Shown: piece by piece, positions 16,977-25,218 of the stretch | How the letters are laid out: each line of letters opens with the position of its first letter | Numbering within the stretch: the first letter of the stretch is position 1 | From: Streptomyces cavernicola | GTDB lineage: Bacteria; Actinomycetota; Actinomycetes; Streptomycetales; Streptomycetaceae | Assembly (NCBI RefSeq): GCF_029968035.1 | Contig: NZ_JASCIQ010000013.1 | Location: 1 to 64,000, forward strand | Direction of reading: 5' to 3' | Length of the DNA: 64,000 nt | Notes under the pieces: generated by a model | What the model saw: only the letters and a program-made list of their open reading frames with translations | What the model was told of the DNA's origin: nothing | Database searches by the model: none | Position numbers and translations under genes: made by a program

Positions 16977-17411
16977 CTACTCGGAGTACGCGCAGGTCAG
17001 TTCCGCGCGCACGGTCTTCCCCGCGCCCTCCCCGTCCCGTACGACGGAGAGGCTGCGCGACAGGGCCTGTACGAGGGTGATGCCGCGGCCGCCCTCCGCG
17101 GTGGGGGAGGGCGGCGCGAGCTGCGGGCGGCCGGGGCCGTGGTCGTGCACCTCGACGACCAGGCGGTCCCGGCTGTCGAGGGAGAGGCGGAGCCGGCAGG
17201 AGCCCTCGCCGTACCGCGTCGCGTTGGTGACCAGCTCCGACACCACGAGGACGGCGCTGCCCGGATCGGCACCGTACGGCGGTCGGCCGGGCCCGCGGGC
17301 GGCGAGGAACAGGCGGGTCAACTGCCGTGCTCTGTGGGCGGAGTTGGGCTGCTGCGGCAGGTGGTACTCGACGCGTGCGGTGCGGCGCCGGTTGCGCCCT
17401 GGGGCGCGCAT
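16977..17411 (-). CDS. HATPase_c ATP-binding protein (RsbW/anti-sigma-like)
   Basis: About 144 residues with a single GHKL/HATPase_c domain: VLVVSELVTNATRYG (N-box), VEVHDHGPGRP (G1) and EGGRGITLVQALS (G2). Streptomyces encode many such small kinases that bind partner sigma factors or act with SpoIIE-type phosphatases. The ATG at 17411 is chosen because AGGGAG sits eight bases upstream; a GTG at 17420 overlaps that site. It is convergent with the beta-lactamase gene. A SpoIIE-type phosphatase occurs 41 kb away, but a link is not shown. Confidence 0.9.
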   Translation of the reverse strand: MRAPGRNRRRTARVEYHLPQQPNSAHRARQLTRLFLAARGPGRPPYGADPGSAVLVVSELVTNATRYGEGSCRLRLSLDSRDRLVVEVHDHGPGRPQLAPPSPTAEGGRGITLVQALSRSLSVVRDGEGAGKTVRAELTCAYSE

Positions 17412-17636
17412 GTCGGTCACTCCCTCTCGGTGGGTCGGCCGCGCACGTCACGAGCCGTCGAGGGCGTCCGCGCCGTGACGGCGGCGTTCGGACGGTCTGT
17501 CGTCTCTCCTTCCCGCTCTCCTTCCCGCGGCGGCGGACCCCGAACCGGCCTCGACTGGCGGAATCAGCCGCCGGTCGCGTTTGGTTCCGGGCGGTCCGGC
17601 GGGACGGTGTGGAGGAGGCGCTGAAGGGATGGGCTC

Positions 17637-19991
17637 ATGGCTGGAGTACAACGGCGAACCGTGCTCGCCGCGCTCGGCGGTACGGTCGCGGTGGGCGGCA
17701 CGACGGGCGCGCAGGCGCCCACGGCGACCGCAGCGCACCCGACGACGGAGACCACGGCACAGGCGTCCACGGGGCCCGCAGCCCGAGGCGCGGCGGGCCC
17801 GTCCCGGCGAGCGGGCGCGGCGCGCCGCACCCGGCCTGTCGACGACCGGATCGACGCCCTCCTCGCACGGATGACGGTCGAGGAGAAACTGGGCCAACTC
17901 CAGCAGCTCTCCTGGGCGTTCGCCACCGGGCCGGGGAATCCGGACAACAAAAAGGTCGAGAACGCGGCCCGCGCCGGACGCCTCGGCTCGGTCCTCAACA
18001 TGTTCGGGGCCGAGGAGAGCAACCGGCTGCAGCGCATCGCCGTCGAGGAGTCCCGGCTCGGCATTCCGCTCCTCTTCGGGCTCGACGTGATCCACGGCTG
18101 CCTGACCACGTTCCCCGTCCCGCTCGCCCAGGCCGCGAGCTTCGACCCGGCGGTGGCCGAGCGGGACGGCGAGGTGTCGGCGCAGGAGGCCCGCTCCAAC
18201 GGCGTGCACTGGACGTTCTCGCCGATGATGGACGTGACGCACGAGCCGCGCTGGGGCCGGATCGCCGAGAGCTGCGGCGAAGACCCGTACCTCACCGCCC
18301 GGTTCGCCGCCGCCAAGGTCCGTGGCTACCAGGGCGAGGACCTCTCCGCGCCCGACCGCGTCGCCGCCTGCGCCAAGCACTTCGCCGCGTACGGGGGAGC
18401 CGAGGGCGGCCGCGACTACAACACCGTGGACGTGTCCGAGTCCCGCCTCCGCAACCTCTATCTGCCGCCGTTCCGGGCCGCGTTGGACGCCGGGGCGGCC
18501 ACCGTGATGGCCGCGTTCAACACCGTCAGCGGCGTACCGGCGCACGGCAACGGCCACCTCCTCACCGAGATCCTCAAGGAGGAGTGGGAGTTCGACGGGG
18601 TGGTGGTGAGCGACTGGAACGGCGTGCAGGAGCTGATCGCCCACGGCTTCGCCGCCGACCCCGCGGACGCCGCCCGACTCGCCCTGGACGCGGGCCTCGA
18701 CCTGGAGATGGTCAGCACCACCCTCGCCGACCACGGCAAGCAGCTCCTCAAGGAGTGCCGCATCCCGCAGGAGCGCCTCGACGACGCGGTGACCCGTGTC
18801 CTCCTCCTCAAGTCGGCCCTCGGCCTCTTCGACCGGCCGTACGTGAAGGAGGCGGCGGCCGTCGCCGCGCCCACCAAGCAGACGCGCGCGGCCGCACGCG
18901 CGGCGGCCGCCCGCTCGATGGTGCTCCTGAAGAACGACAAGGGCACGCTGCCCCTCGACAAGGCGGCCGCGAGCATCGCCGTCGTCGGCCCCTTCGCCGA
19001 CTCCGCCGACCTGCTCGGCACCTGGACGTTCCCCCTGGCACAGGAGAAGTTCCGCTCGGGGAAGGTGCTCGACGCGGTCCGTGAAGCGGCGGGCGGAGCC
19101 GAGGTGACGTACGCGCGGGGTGTCGATCCGGCGGGCGAGGACACCTCGGGCATCGGCGAGGCCGTCGCGGCGGCGGAGGCGGCCGAGGTCACGATCGTCG
19201 TCGTCGGAGAGCCGCCGGCGATCAGCGGCGAGGCCGCCGTGCGCAGCGAACTCGGCCTGCCCGGCGGCCAGGAGAAGCTGATCGAGGCGATCGCGGAGAC
19301 CGGCAGGCCGTTCGTCGTCGTCCTCGTCAACGGCCGCCCCCTGACCATCGGCGACTGGCTGGACGAGGCGCCCGCCGTCCTCGAAGCCTGGCACCCCGGA
19401 ATCGAGGCGGGGCACGCGATCGCCGACGTGCTCTTCGGCACCGTCGGCCCCGGCGGCAAGCTGCCCGTATCGTTCCCGCGCAGCGTCGGCCAGCTCCCCG
19501 TGCACTACAACCACGAGAGCACGGGCCGCCCGTACGCGGCGGACAACAAGTACACCTCCAAGTACCTGGACCTCCCGCCCGGCCCGCAGTTCCCCTTCGG
19601 CCACGGCCTGGGCTACACCACCTTCGCGGTCGGCGGGCCCCGCCTCAGCACGACGAGGATCGACGCGGACGCGCTGCACCGGGGCGACACCGTCGAGGTC
19701 GCCGTGGCCGTCCGCAACACCGGCAAGCGCACCGGGGACGAGGTCGTGCAGCTCTACGTCCACGACCTCGCGGCGAGCATCGCCCAACCCGTCCGCCGCC
19801 TACGGGGGTTCCGCCGCGTCACCCTCGAACCGGGCGAGAGCCGGACCGTCCGCTTCCGCCTCGGCGCGGAGGACCTGGGCTTCTGGACCAACGACCCCAA
19901 GGGCGAACTGCGCGTGGAACCGGGCCCGATCGATGTGTATGCGGGCAACACCTCGACGACGAAGGCGAAGGCGACGCTGACGATCGGCTAG
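17637..19991 (+). CDS. Exported glycoside hydrolase family 3 beta-glucosidase
   Basis: 784 residues. A Tat signal (VQRRTVLAALGGTVAVGG) and an Ala/Thr-rich linker lead into the GH3 N-terminal TIM barrel. The catalytic nucleophile is Asp326 in VVVSDWNGV, and KHFAAYGGAEGGRDY is the substrate-binding motif. The GH3 C-terminal domain (RSMVLLKNDKGTLPL onward) and a fibronectin-type-III-like domain at about residues 690-780 complete the usual BglX-like layout. It should release glucose from beta-linked oligosaccharides outside the cell. AAGGGA precedes the ATG. It is probably monocistronic. Confidence 0.94.
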   Translation: MAGVQRRTVLAALGGTVAVGGTTGAQAPTATAAHPTTETTAQASTGPAARGAAGPSRRAGAARRTRPVDDRIDALLARMTVEEKLGQLQQLSWAFATGPGNPDNKKVENAARAGRLGSVLNMFGAEESNRLQRIAVEESRLGIPLLFGLDVIHGCLTTFPVPLAQAASFDPAVAERDGEVSAQEARSNGVHWTFSPMMDVTHEPRWGRIAESCGEDPYLTARFAAAKVRGYQGEDLSAPDRVAACAKHFAAYGGAEGGRDYNTVDVSESRLRNLYLPPFRAALDAGAATVMAAFNTVSGVPAHGNGHLLTEILKEEWEFDGVVVSDWNGVQELIAHGFAADPADAARLALDAGLDLEMVSTTLADHGKQLLKECRIPQERLDDAVTRVLLLKSALGLFDRPYVKEAAAVAAPTKQTRAAARAAAARSMVLLKNDKGTLPLDKAAASIAVVGPFADSADLLGTWTFPLAQEKFRSGKVLDAVREAAGGAEVTYARGVDPAGEDTSGIGEAVAAAEAAEVTIVVVGEPPAISGEAAVRSELGLPGGQEKLIEAIAETGRPFVVVLVNGRPLTIGDWLDEAPAVLEAWHPGIEAGHAIADVLFGTVGPGGKLPVSFPRSVGQLPVHYNHESTGRPYAADNKYTSKYLDLPPGPQFPFGHGLGYTTFAVGGPRLSTTRIDADALHRGDTVEVAVAVRNTGKRTGDEVVQLYVHDLAASIAQPVRRLRGFRRVTLEPGESRTVRFRLGAEDLGFWTNDPKGELRVEPGPIDVYAGNTSTTKAKATLTIG

Positions 19992-20083
19992 CAGGGCGCG
20001 GCAGGGCGCGCCGGGTGTGGTCGGAGCACATACCCAGGCGTGTCCGTATGGGGGGTGTCAGAGGCTCATGTGATGTTGAGGGC

Positions 20084-20905
20084 ATGGCACTTGACGCGAC
20101 AGGCGGAGCAGGCGGAGCAGACGGAGCAGGCGGAGCGGGCGCGGGCCGACGCCGCGTGGAGCACGCGCGCGTGGCGGCGGACGGGCAGGAGGAGGGCGAG
20201 TCCGAGCTCGGGTCGGGCACGGGCCTGACCGTGGCGACCGCCGCGTTCCTCTTCCTCGTCCTGCGGCTCTTCGCGGTCTCGCACTACGACTGGCACACCG
20301 CCTTCGCCGTCCTGCACACCATCGACCTCAACGACAGCGTCGGCATCGTCCTGGGCACGGTGATGGCCGACTCGCTCGCCGCGACGGTGTTCCTCGCCCT
20401 GCTCGTCCCGGTCGCCGTGCTCCGCCTCGTCGTCGCGTACCGAAAGTCGAGCGAGCCCCAACAGGGCGTCCTGGAAAGACACTTGCACCACAGGCACGAC
20501 CTGGCGGGGTTCGTGCTCCTGGTCATCGCCCTGGTCGCCGTCGGCGTGTACGTGGTCTCGTTCCACGCCTGGTGGCTGCCCCCGGTCGTGGCGGCCGTCT
20601 GCGCGCTGTACCTGGGCATCGGGTACGGGCTGCGCGCGGGCGGCAGGCTGCGTCGCGCGGCGCTGTGGTCGACGCGCCACCTCGGCGCGCTGATCGTCCT
20701 CGCCCTGCTCCTCGGCGCCGCGACGGTGCGTACGCCCTGGGTGCCGTTGGAGCGCATCGAGCTGCGCGGCGGGGAGGTGCTGCGGGGGTACGTGATGCAG
20801 GCCGAGCCCGGATTCCTCAAGGTGCTCACCGCGCGGGACCGGGAGTTCCTCATCCTGTCGGACGGTTCGGTCGCCTCGCGGGAGGAGGTGCCGGGCGGGC
20901 ACTGA
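20084..20905 (+). CDS. Hypothetical multi-pass membrane protein
   Basis: About 273 residues. A Gly/Ala/Asp low-complexity N-terminus, encoded by a 9-base tandem repeat, is followed by four or five predicted membrane helices (LTVATAAFLFLVLRLFAV, LAATVFLALLVPVAVLRL, FVLLVIALVAVGVYVV, VVAAVCALYLGIGYGL, LIVLALLLGAATV). The C-terminal soluble tail reads PLERIELRGGEVLRGYVM and ILSDGSVASREEVP. I do not recognise the family. The start is uncertain because no good ribosome site is visible; 20015 and 20084 are both possible. Confidence 0.7.
   Translation: MALDATGGAGGADGAGGAGAGRRRVEHARVAADGQEEGESELGSGTGLTVATAAFLFLVLRLFAVSHYDWHTAFAVLHTIDLNDSVGIVLGTVMADSLAATVFLALLVPVAVLRLVVAYRKSSEPQQGVLERHLHHRHDLAGFVLLVIALVAVGVYVVSFHAWWLPPVVAAVCALYLGIGYGLRAGGRLRRAALWSTRHLGALIVLALLLGAATVRTPWVPLERIELRGGEVLRGYVMQAEPGFLKVLTARDREFLILSDGSVASREEVPGGH
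20100..20140 (+). repeat. 9-base tandem repeat in the membrane protein gene
   Basis: About four imperfect copies of GGCGGAGCA encode a Gly-Ala/Asp-Gly run near the N-terminus. Confidence 0.6.
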
Positions 20906-20934
20906 GGCCCATCTGCCCGCCCCCGCACGGCAGT

Positions 20935-22383
20935 TCAGCGCATCCGGGCCGGCCGTGGATCGACCGGCGTGAGCACCCCGAGGCGGTCCTCGACTGCCTG
21001 GGCCGCGTCCAGGCACAGGTCCTCGCGGAACGCCCGGCCCACGATCTGGACCCCGGCGGGCACCCCGTCGACGAGCCCGGTCGGCACGGCCACGCCCGGC
21101 ACACCGACGAAACTGGTCGCGGTGCACATCCGCATGCCCAGGGCCACCCGGTCCCGGCCCGCGGCGTCCCGCGACTCCAGGCCCGGCTCGACCGGCGGCT
21201 CGGTGAAGACGGGCCCGAGCAGCAGCGGGTACGCGTCGAGGAACTCGGCCCAACTGCGCCGGATGTTCAGCCATGTGCCCATCAGCTTCATCAACTCGGG
21301 GACGCTCGCGGGCTCGGTCCGGTCCATCGCCAGCTGGATGTAGCGGTCGCCGCCCTCGCCGAGCAGGGTCCGCACCACCGGCCAGGCGGCCGAGAACTCG
21401 GTCAGCGTGATCCGCCCGTACGCGTCCAGCGCCTCGTCGAGACGCGGCGCGTCCTGCACCTCGCGGACGTCGTACCCGGCGTCGCGCAGCGCGTCCGCCG
21501 CGCGCTCCACGGCCGCCCGGATCGCCGGGTGCACACCCTGCCCGCCCGGGTCGGCGACCACCGCCACCTTCACGGGGCCGGGCAGCGCCGGGCCGTACGC
21601 GGGCACCGGCAGTGCCCGGGGATCGCGCGGGTCGGCCCCGGCCAACACCTCGTACGCGCCGCGCAGATCCCGCACGCTGCGCGCGAGGGGGCCGTCGACG
21701 ACGAGGTTCTGCGAGGCCGGGCCCGGATCGTCCGGGCCGGCCATCCGGTGGTCGGCGGGGAAGCGGCCCGACGTCGGCTTGAGCCCGGCCACCCCGCAGA
21801 ACTGGGCGGGGATGCGGATCGAGCCGCCGGAGTCGTTGCCGAGGCCGAGGGCCGCCATGCCGGTGGCGACGGCCACGCCGTCCCCGCCGCTCGTGCCGCC
21901 CGGAGTGACCTCCGGGTCCCACGGGTTGCGGGTCTCGCCGAACAGCTCGCTGCGCGGGTGCATGCCCGCGAGGATCAGCGTCGGCATGTTGCTGTGCCCG
22001 ATCGGGACGGCGCCCGCCGCGCGCAGCCGGGCCACCGGGGGAGCGTCGGCCTGTGCGACCAGGTCGCGGAAGCGCGGCGTCCCGTACGTCGTGGGCACGC
22101 CCTCGATCGCCGTCGTCTCCTTGACCGTGAACGGCACGCCCGCCAGGGGCCCGAGCTCCTCGCCCGCCGCCCGGCGCCGGTCGAGCTCCGCGGCGGACTC
22201 GCGGGCCCGCTCGGCCAGGAGCTGGGTCACGGCGTTCACCTGCGGGTCGGCCTCGGCGATGCGCTCCAGGTGGCTGTCGACCAGCTCGACGGCCGAGATC
22301 CGCCCGTCCCGTACGGCCGCGGCCTGTTCGGTGGCGGTCATGCGCCAGAGGGGATCGCGTGCCGGGAGTGGGGGTGTGTGCAT
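20935..22383 (-). CDS. Amidase signature family enzyme
   Basis: 482 residues. The catalytic Lys is K88 in VPFTVKE and the nucleophile is Ser188 in NDSGGSIRIP. The Gly-rich signature reads PGGTSGGDGVAV, so the first Ser of the usual GGSSGG, which I believe is the cis-Ser of the triad, is Thr164. ACTGGAAGGGCC lies just before the ATG at 22383. It is divergent from a TetR gene, with two palindromes between them. It probably hydrolyses a small amide. The family also includes aryl-acylamidases and GatA, but GatB/GatC genes are absent here. Confidence 0.9.
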   Translation of the reverse strand: MHTPPLPARDPLWRMTATEQAAAVRDGRISAVELVDSHLERIAEADPQVNAVTQLLAERARESAAELDRRRAAGEELGPLAGVPFTVKETTAIEGVPTTYGTPRFRDLVAQADAPPVARLRAAGAVPIGHSNMPTLILAGMHPRSELFGETRNPWDPEVTPGGTSGGDGVAVATGMAALGLGNDSGGSIRIPAQFCGVAGLKPTSGRFPADHRMAGPDDPGPASQNLVVDGPLARSVRDLRGAYEVLAGADPRDPRALPVPAYGPALPGPVKVAVVADPGGQGVHPAIRAAVERAADALRDAGYDVREVQDAPRLDEALDAYGRITLTEFSAAWPVVRTLLGEGGDRYIQLAMDRTEPASVPELMKLMGTWLNIRRSWAEFLDAYPLLLGPVFTEPPVEPGLESRDAAGRDRVALGMRMCTATSFVGVPGVAVPTGLVDGVPAGVQIVGRAFREDLCLDAAQAVEDRLGVLTPVDPRPARMR

Positions 22384-22401
22384 GACGGCCCTTCCAGTTC
22401 T

Positions 22402-22487
22402 TTCCGATGCGCCTGCTCCGGCGTTCCGATGCGCTTGCATCGGAACGGGATGAACAGTAACCGATGAACCGATGCGCCTGCATCGAA
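22402..22487. promoter_or_regulatory. TetR operators between amidase and TetR genes
   Basis: A perfect palindrome spans 22424-22445 with 9-base arms TTCCGATGC/GCATCGGAA around GCTT. A second, CGATGC-GCCT-GCATCG, lies at 22470-22485. A half-site CCGATGCGCCTG at 22404-22415 sits 21 bases before the amidase start. The arrangement suggests repression of both divergent genes by the TetR protein. Confidence 0.75.
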
Positions 22488-22499
22488 TAAACTCGGCGG

Positions 22500-22540
22500 A
22501 AGTCGAAGCCGAAGTCGAAGCCGAAGTCGCAGCCGACCGA
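22500..22540 (+). repeat. 12-base repeat in the TetR leader
   Basis: Three imperfect copies of GAAGTCGAAGCC lie in the untranslated leader before the TetR start. They would give a Glu/Val/Ala run if translated from the ATG at 22472. Confidence 0.55.
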
Positions 22541-22561
22541 AGCAGGAGCGAGAGGACGCGT

Positions 22562-23170
22562 ATGCCCAAGCAGGTGGACCACGAGGGGCGACGCCGGCAG
22601 ATCGCCGAGGCCGTCTGCCTGCTCGCGGACGAACGCGGCCTGGAGGGCGTCACGTTGCGCGACGTCGCCGAGCGGGCGCAGGTCTCCATGGGGGCCGTGC
22701 AGCGCTGCTTCCGCACGAAGGAGGAGATGCTCACCTTCACCCTCGGGCACGTCGGCGAGCGCGTCACCGAACGCGTGGGGGCCCGGCTGCGCAGCAGCCC
22801 CGCGCAGTCGGCGGGCACCGCACTCGGCCACGCGGCCACCGAGGTCGCGCTGCTGCGCCCCGAGCACCGCACCGAGGCGCGCGTGTGGCTCGCGTTCGTC
22901 GCGCAGGCCGCCGTCAGCGAGACGCTCGCGGCGACGCTGCGCGCCAACTACGCTGCTCTGCAGGACCTGTTCAGCCGGCTCATCGCGGAGGCGTCCGGGC
23001 GGCGCCACGCGTCCGCGGGCCCGCCCCCGGACGCGGAGCTCGCCGCCCGCACCCTGCTTGCCCTGACGGACGGCCTCACCGCGCACGTCCTGATCGGCCA
23101 CCTCACGCCGAGCCAGGCCCACGGAGTCCTGCACGACCACCTCGAAAGAATGATCGGCCCCGACCGATGA
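22562..23170 (+). CDS. TetR family transcriptional regulator
   Basis: 202 residues. The helix-turn-helix is RQIAEAVCLLADERGLEGVTLRDVAERAQVS, seen as AEAVCLLADERG, LRDVAERAQVSMGAVQRCF and RTKEEML. The C-terminal domain is helical, of the TetR_C_6 kind. The ATG at 22562 follows GAGAGG. Divergent transcription from the amidase gene and the shared palindromes point to local control of that gene. Confidence 0.92.
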   Translation: MPKQVDHEGRRRQIAEAVCLLADERGLEGVTLRDVAERAQVSMGAVQRCFRTKEEMLTFTLGHVGERVTERVGARLRSSPAQSAGTALGHAATEVALLRPEHRTEARVWLAFVAQAAVSETLAATLRANYAALQDLFSRLIAEASGRRHASAGPPPDAELAARTLLALTDGLTAHVLIGHLTPSQAHGVLHDHLERMIGPDR

Positions 23171-23241
23171 GTTCTGCCGGGGGCCGCAGTCATAGATCCG
23201 AGAACAGCGAACCGAGACCCGAGGCAGCGAGGAACCTGAAG

Positions 23242-23814
23242 ATGCGCACCCTGATCAGCACCGCTTTCGTCTCCCTCGACGGCGTCGTGGAGGCGCCCGG
23301 CGGCGAGCCCGGCTACCGCAACTCCGGCTGGACCTTCAAGGACATGGAGTTCCTGCCGGAGGCGTACGAGATCAAGGGCCGGGAGGAGAAGGAGGCCTCC
23401 GCGCTCCTATTCGGCCGCACGAGCTACGAGGCGTTCAGCCCGGTGTGGCCCGACATGGAGGAGTTCGCGGACTACAAGCCGATGCCGAAGTACGTCGTCT
23501 CCACCACCCTCACCGAGGGCGACCTGGTGACGAACTGGGGCGAGACGACGATCCTGCGTTCGCTCGACGACGTCGCGGCCCTGAAGGAGACCGAGGGCGG
23601 CCCGATCCTCATGCACGGCAGCGCCACCCTGAACCGGGCCCTCTCCGACGCCGGACTCATCGACCGCTACCACCTGCTCGTGTTCCCGCTGCTGCTCGGC
23701 GCGGGCAAGCGGCTCTTCAGCGAGACCGACAAGGACGCGCAGAAGCTGAAGCTCCTCGAGCACGAGGCGTACGCCAACGGCATCCAGCTGAACGTCTTCG
23801 ATGTCGTGCGCTGA
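23242..23814 (+). CDS. Dihydrofolate reductase family protein (RibD C-terminal-like)
   Basis: 190 residues. MRTLISTAFVSLDGVVEAPGG, LLFGRTSYEAF, YVVSTTLTE and GPILMHGSATLNRAL followed by LVFPLLLGAGKRLF are characteristic of the DHFR-like RibD_C group. These are NADPH-binding reductases of mostly unknown substrate, frequent in Streptomyces. GAGGA lies upstream of the ATG. It could be co-transcribed with the TetR gene, 71 bases away. Confidence 0.9.
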   Translation: MRTLISTAFVSLDGVVEAPGGEPGYRNSGWTFKDMEFLPEAYEIKGREEKEASALLFGRTSYEAFSPVWPDMEEFADYKPMPKYVVSTTLTEGDLVTNWGETTILRSLDDVAALKETEGGPILMHGSATLNRALSDAGLIDRYHLLVFPLLLGAGKRLFSETDKDAQKLKLLEHEAYANGIQLNVFDVVR

Positions 23815-23847
23815 CGGCTGACGGCTGACGGCTGAGAGCTGACGGCC
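23811..23847 (+). repeat. GGCTGAC heptamer repeat at the end of the DHFR-like gene
   Basis: Four to five tandem copies of a 7-base unit (GGCTGAC) start at the stop codon of the DHFR-like gene. The unit places TGA stops in more than one frame. Confidence 0.7.
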
Positions 23848-23872
23848 GACCAGCTGCCCCGTCACCCCCGGG

Positions 23873-24424
23873 TCACACGCCGACCGATCCGTCGATGCGT
23901 TCGCGGATCAGGTCGGCGTGGCCGTTGTGGCGGGCGTACTCCTCGATCATGTGGATGATCACCCAGCGCAGCGAGACCGTGCCCCGCCAGGCGTCGTGCC
24001 CCTCCACATCGAGATGCGGCGCCTCGGCCGCCAGTGCCTGTGCGAAGGCCACCTCGGAGTGCCAGGCCGACCAGGACGCGGCGACGGCCTCCGGCCCGGA
24101 CTCCGCCCCGTCGAAGTCCCCCTCGGGAACCTCCGGGGACGAGAAGCGCAGCTCGACGTCCTGCCCGGCGAGCACGGCGCGGAACCAGCGGCGCTCCACA
24201 TCGGCCAGGTGCCGTACGAGGCCGAGCAGCGAGAGCGAGGACGGCGGCACCGACCGCTGGACCAACTCGGGCCCCAATCCTGCGCACTTGAGCTGCAGGG
24301 TGGCGCGCTGCGCGTCGAGCACCGACGTGAGCAGGGCCCGCTCGTCACCCGTCGACGGGCCGCCGAACCGGCCCTCGCTGTCGGCTCCGGCGGCCAGCTC
24401 GACGCGCCGCTCGGGAATCCTCAT
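23873..24424 (-). CDS. DinB family protein (DUF664)
   Basis: 183 residues of the four-helix DinB/YfiT-like metalloenzyme superfamily. SLLGLVRHLADVERRWFRAVL gives the first His, and LRWVIIHMIEEYARHNGHADLIRE the C-terminal His pair of the usual three-His site. In Actinobacteria some relatives are mycothiol-dependent enzymes. It starts five bases after the peroxiredoxin stop and so is the last gene of that operon; a thiol/redox role is inferred from context. Confidence 0.9.
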   Translation of the reverse strand: MRIPERRVELAAGADSEGRFGGPSTGDERALLTSVLDAQRATLQLKCAGLGPELVQRSVPPSSLSLLGLVRHLADVERRWFRAVLAGQDVELRFSSPEVPEGDFDGAESGPEAVAASWSAWHSEVAFAQALAAEAPHLDVEGHDAWRGTVSLRWVIIHMIEEYARHNGHADLIRERIDGSVGV

Positions 24425-24428
24425 CCGC

Positions 24429-24926
24429 TCAGCCCAGGGCCCGTACGGCCGTGAGCGCACGGTCCGCGTGGGCGCTCATGCGGAACTCGCTGCGGACCAC
24501 CTCGACGACGCGGCGCTGCACGTCGATCACGAACGTGGCCCGCTTCGTCGGAAGCAGGGCCAAACCGCGCGCCACCCCGAAACGTTCGCGCACGACGCCC
24601 TCCGGGTCCGAGAGCAGCGGGAAGCCGAGCGAGTGCCTGTCGGCGAACTCCTGCTGCCGCGCCACCCCGTCCGAGCTGATGCCGACCGGCTGCGCGCCCG
24701 CGCCCGCGAACTCGGCGGCCAGGTCGCGGAAGTGGCAGGCCTCCGCAGTGCAGCCGGGCGTCAGGGCGGCCGGGTAGAAGAACAGCACCACCGGGCCCGC
24801 GGCGAGCAGGCCCGAGAGCGAGGTGGGCTGCCCCTGCTCGTCCGGAAGCGTGAAGTCCTCGACCACAGCGCCGACTTCGAGCCGCTGCCCGCGCCGGCCG
24901 CCCGCCTGCTCGCTCTGCCCGCTCAT
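24429..24926 (-). CDS. Peroxiredoxin (BCP/PrxQ type)
   Basis: 165 residues with a thioredoxin-like fold. VVLFFYPAALTPGCTAEACHFRD contains the peroxidatic Cys and a second Cys five residues on, as in atypical 2-Cys BCP proteins. LLPTKRATFVID is also conserved. It reduces hydroperoxides using thioredoxin. The start overlaps the stop of the upstream DoxX remnant by ATGA, and GGAGGCC precedes the ATG. The DinB gene follows closely. Confidence 0.93.
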   Translation of the reverse strand: MSGQSEQAGGRRGQRLEVGAVVEDFTLPDEQGQPTSLSGLLAAGPVVLFFYPAALTPGCTAEACHFRDLAAEFAGAGAQPVGISSDGVARQQEFADRHSLGFPLLSDPEGVVRERFGVARGLALLPTKRATFVIDVQRRVVEVVRSEFRMSAHADRALTAVRALG

Positions 24927-25159
24927 ACGGCGGCCTCCGTGGACCGGGCCACGCTGCGCGCCCACAGGATCAGCGACGCCTGCATCGGCACGCGCGCGTA
25001 CGCGGCGTTTCGCAGCGGCGCGGGGCGCTTGCGCCAGTCCACCGCCATCTGCACGTTGGCGGGCGGCACCCCGGCGCCGGCCAGGAGACCGGCGAGCAGC
25101 AAGGGGGAGCGTGGCGTCCGGGATGTCCTCCCGGTGGCGGGAGTTGGGGGCGTACGCAC
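24923..25159 (-). pseudogene. DoxX-like membrane protein with internal deletion
   Basis: A 78-residue in-frame product. The N-terminal part (SPLLLAGLLAGAGV) resembles the start of DoxX-family proteins. The second part (PPANVQMAVDWRKRPAPLRNAAYARVPMQ then LILWARSVA) matches the usual C-terminal end of such proteins as I know them. About 60 residues that normally lie between them are absent. Reading frame, ribosome site (GGAGGCCCCT before GTG at 25159) and ATGA coupling to peroxiredoxin are all intact. It may still be translated to keep coupling, but is unlikely to work as a full DoxX protein. Confidence 0.65.
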
Positions 25160-25218
25160 AGGGGCCTCCGCGGCAGGGGATGACGGCGGGGCGGGAAGTG
25201 TGCCGCCGCGCCGCGATG

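Noticed and set aside
20066..23140. A 1024-codon reverse-strand frame
   Set aside because: It crosses the amidase gene out of frame and is antisense to the TetR and membrane-protein genes; its composition is Arg/Gly/Pro-rich shadow.
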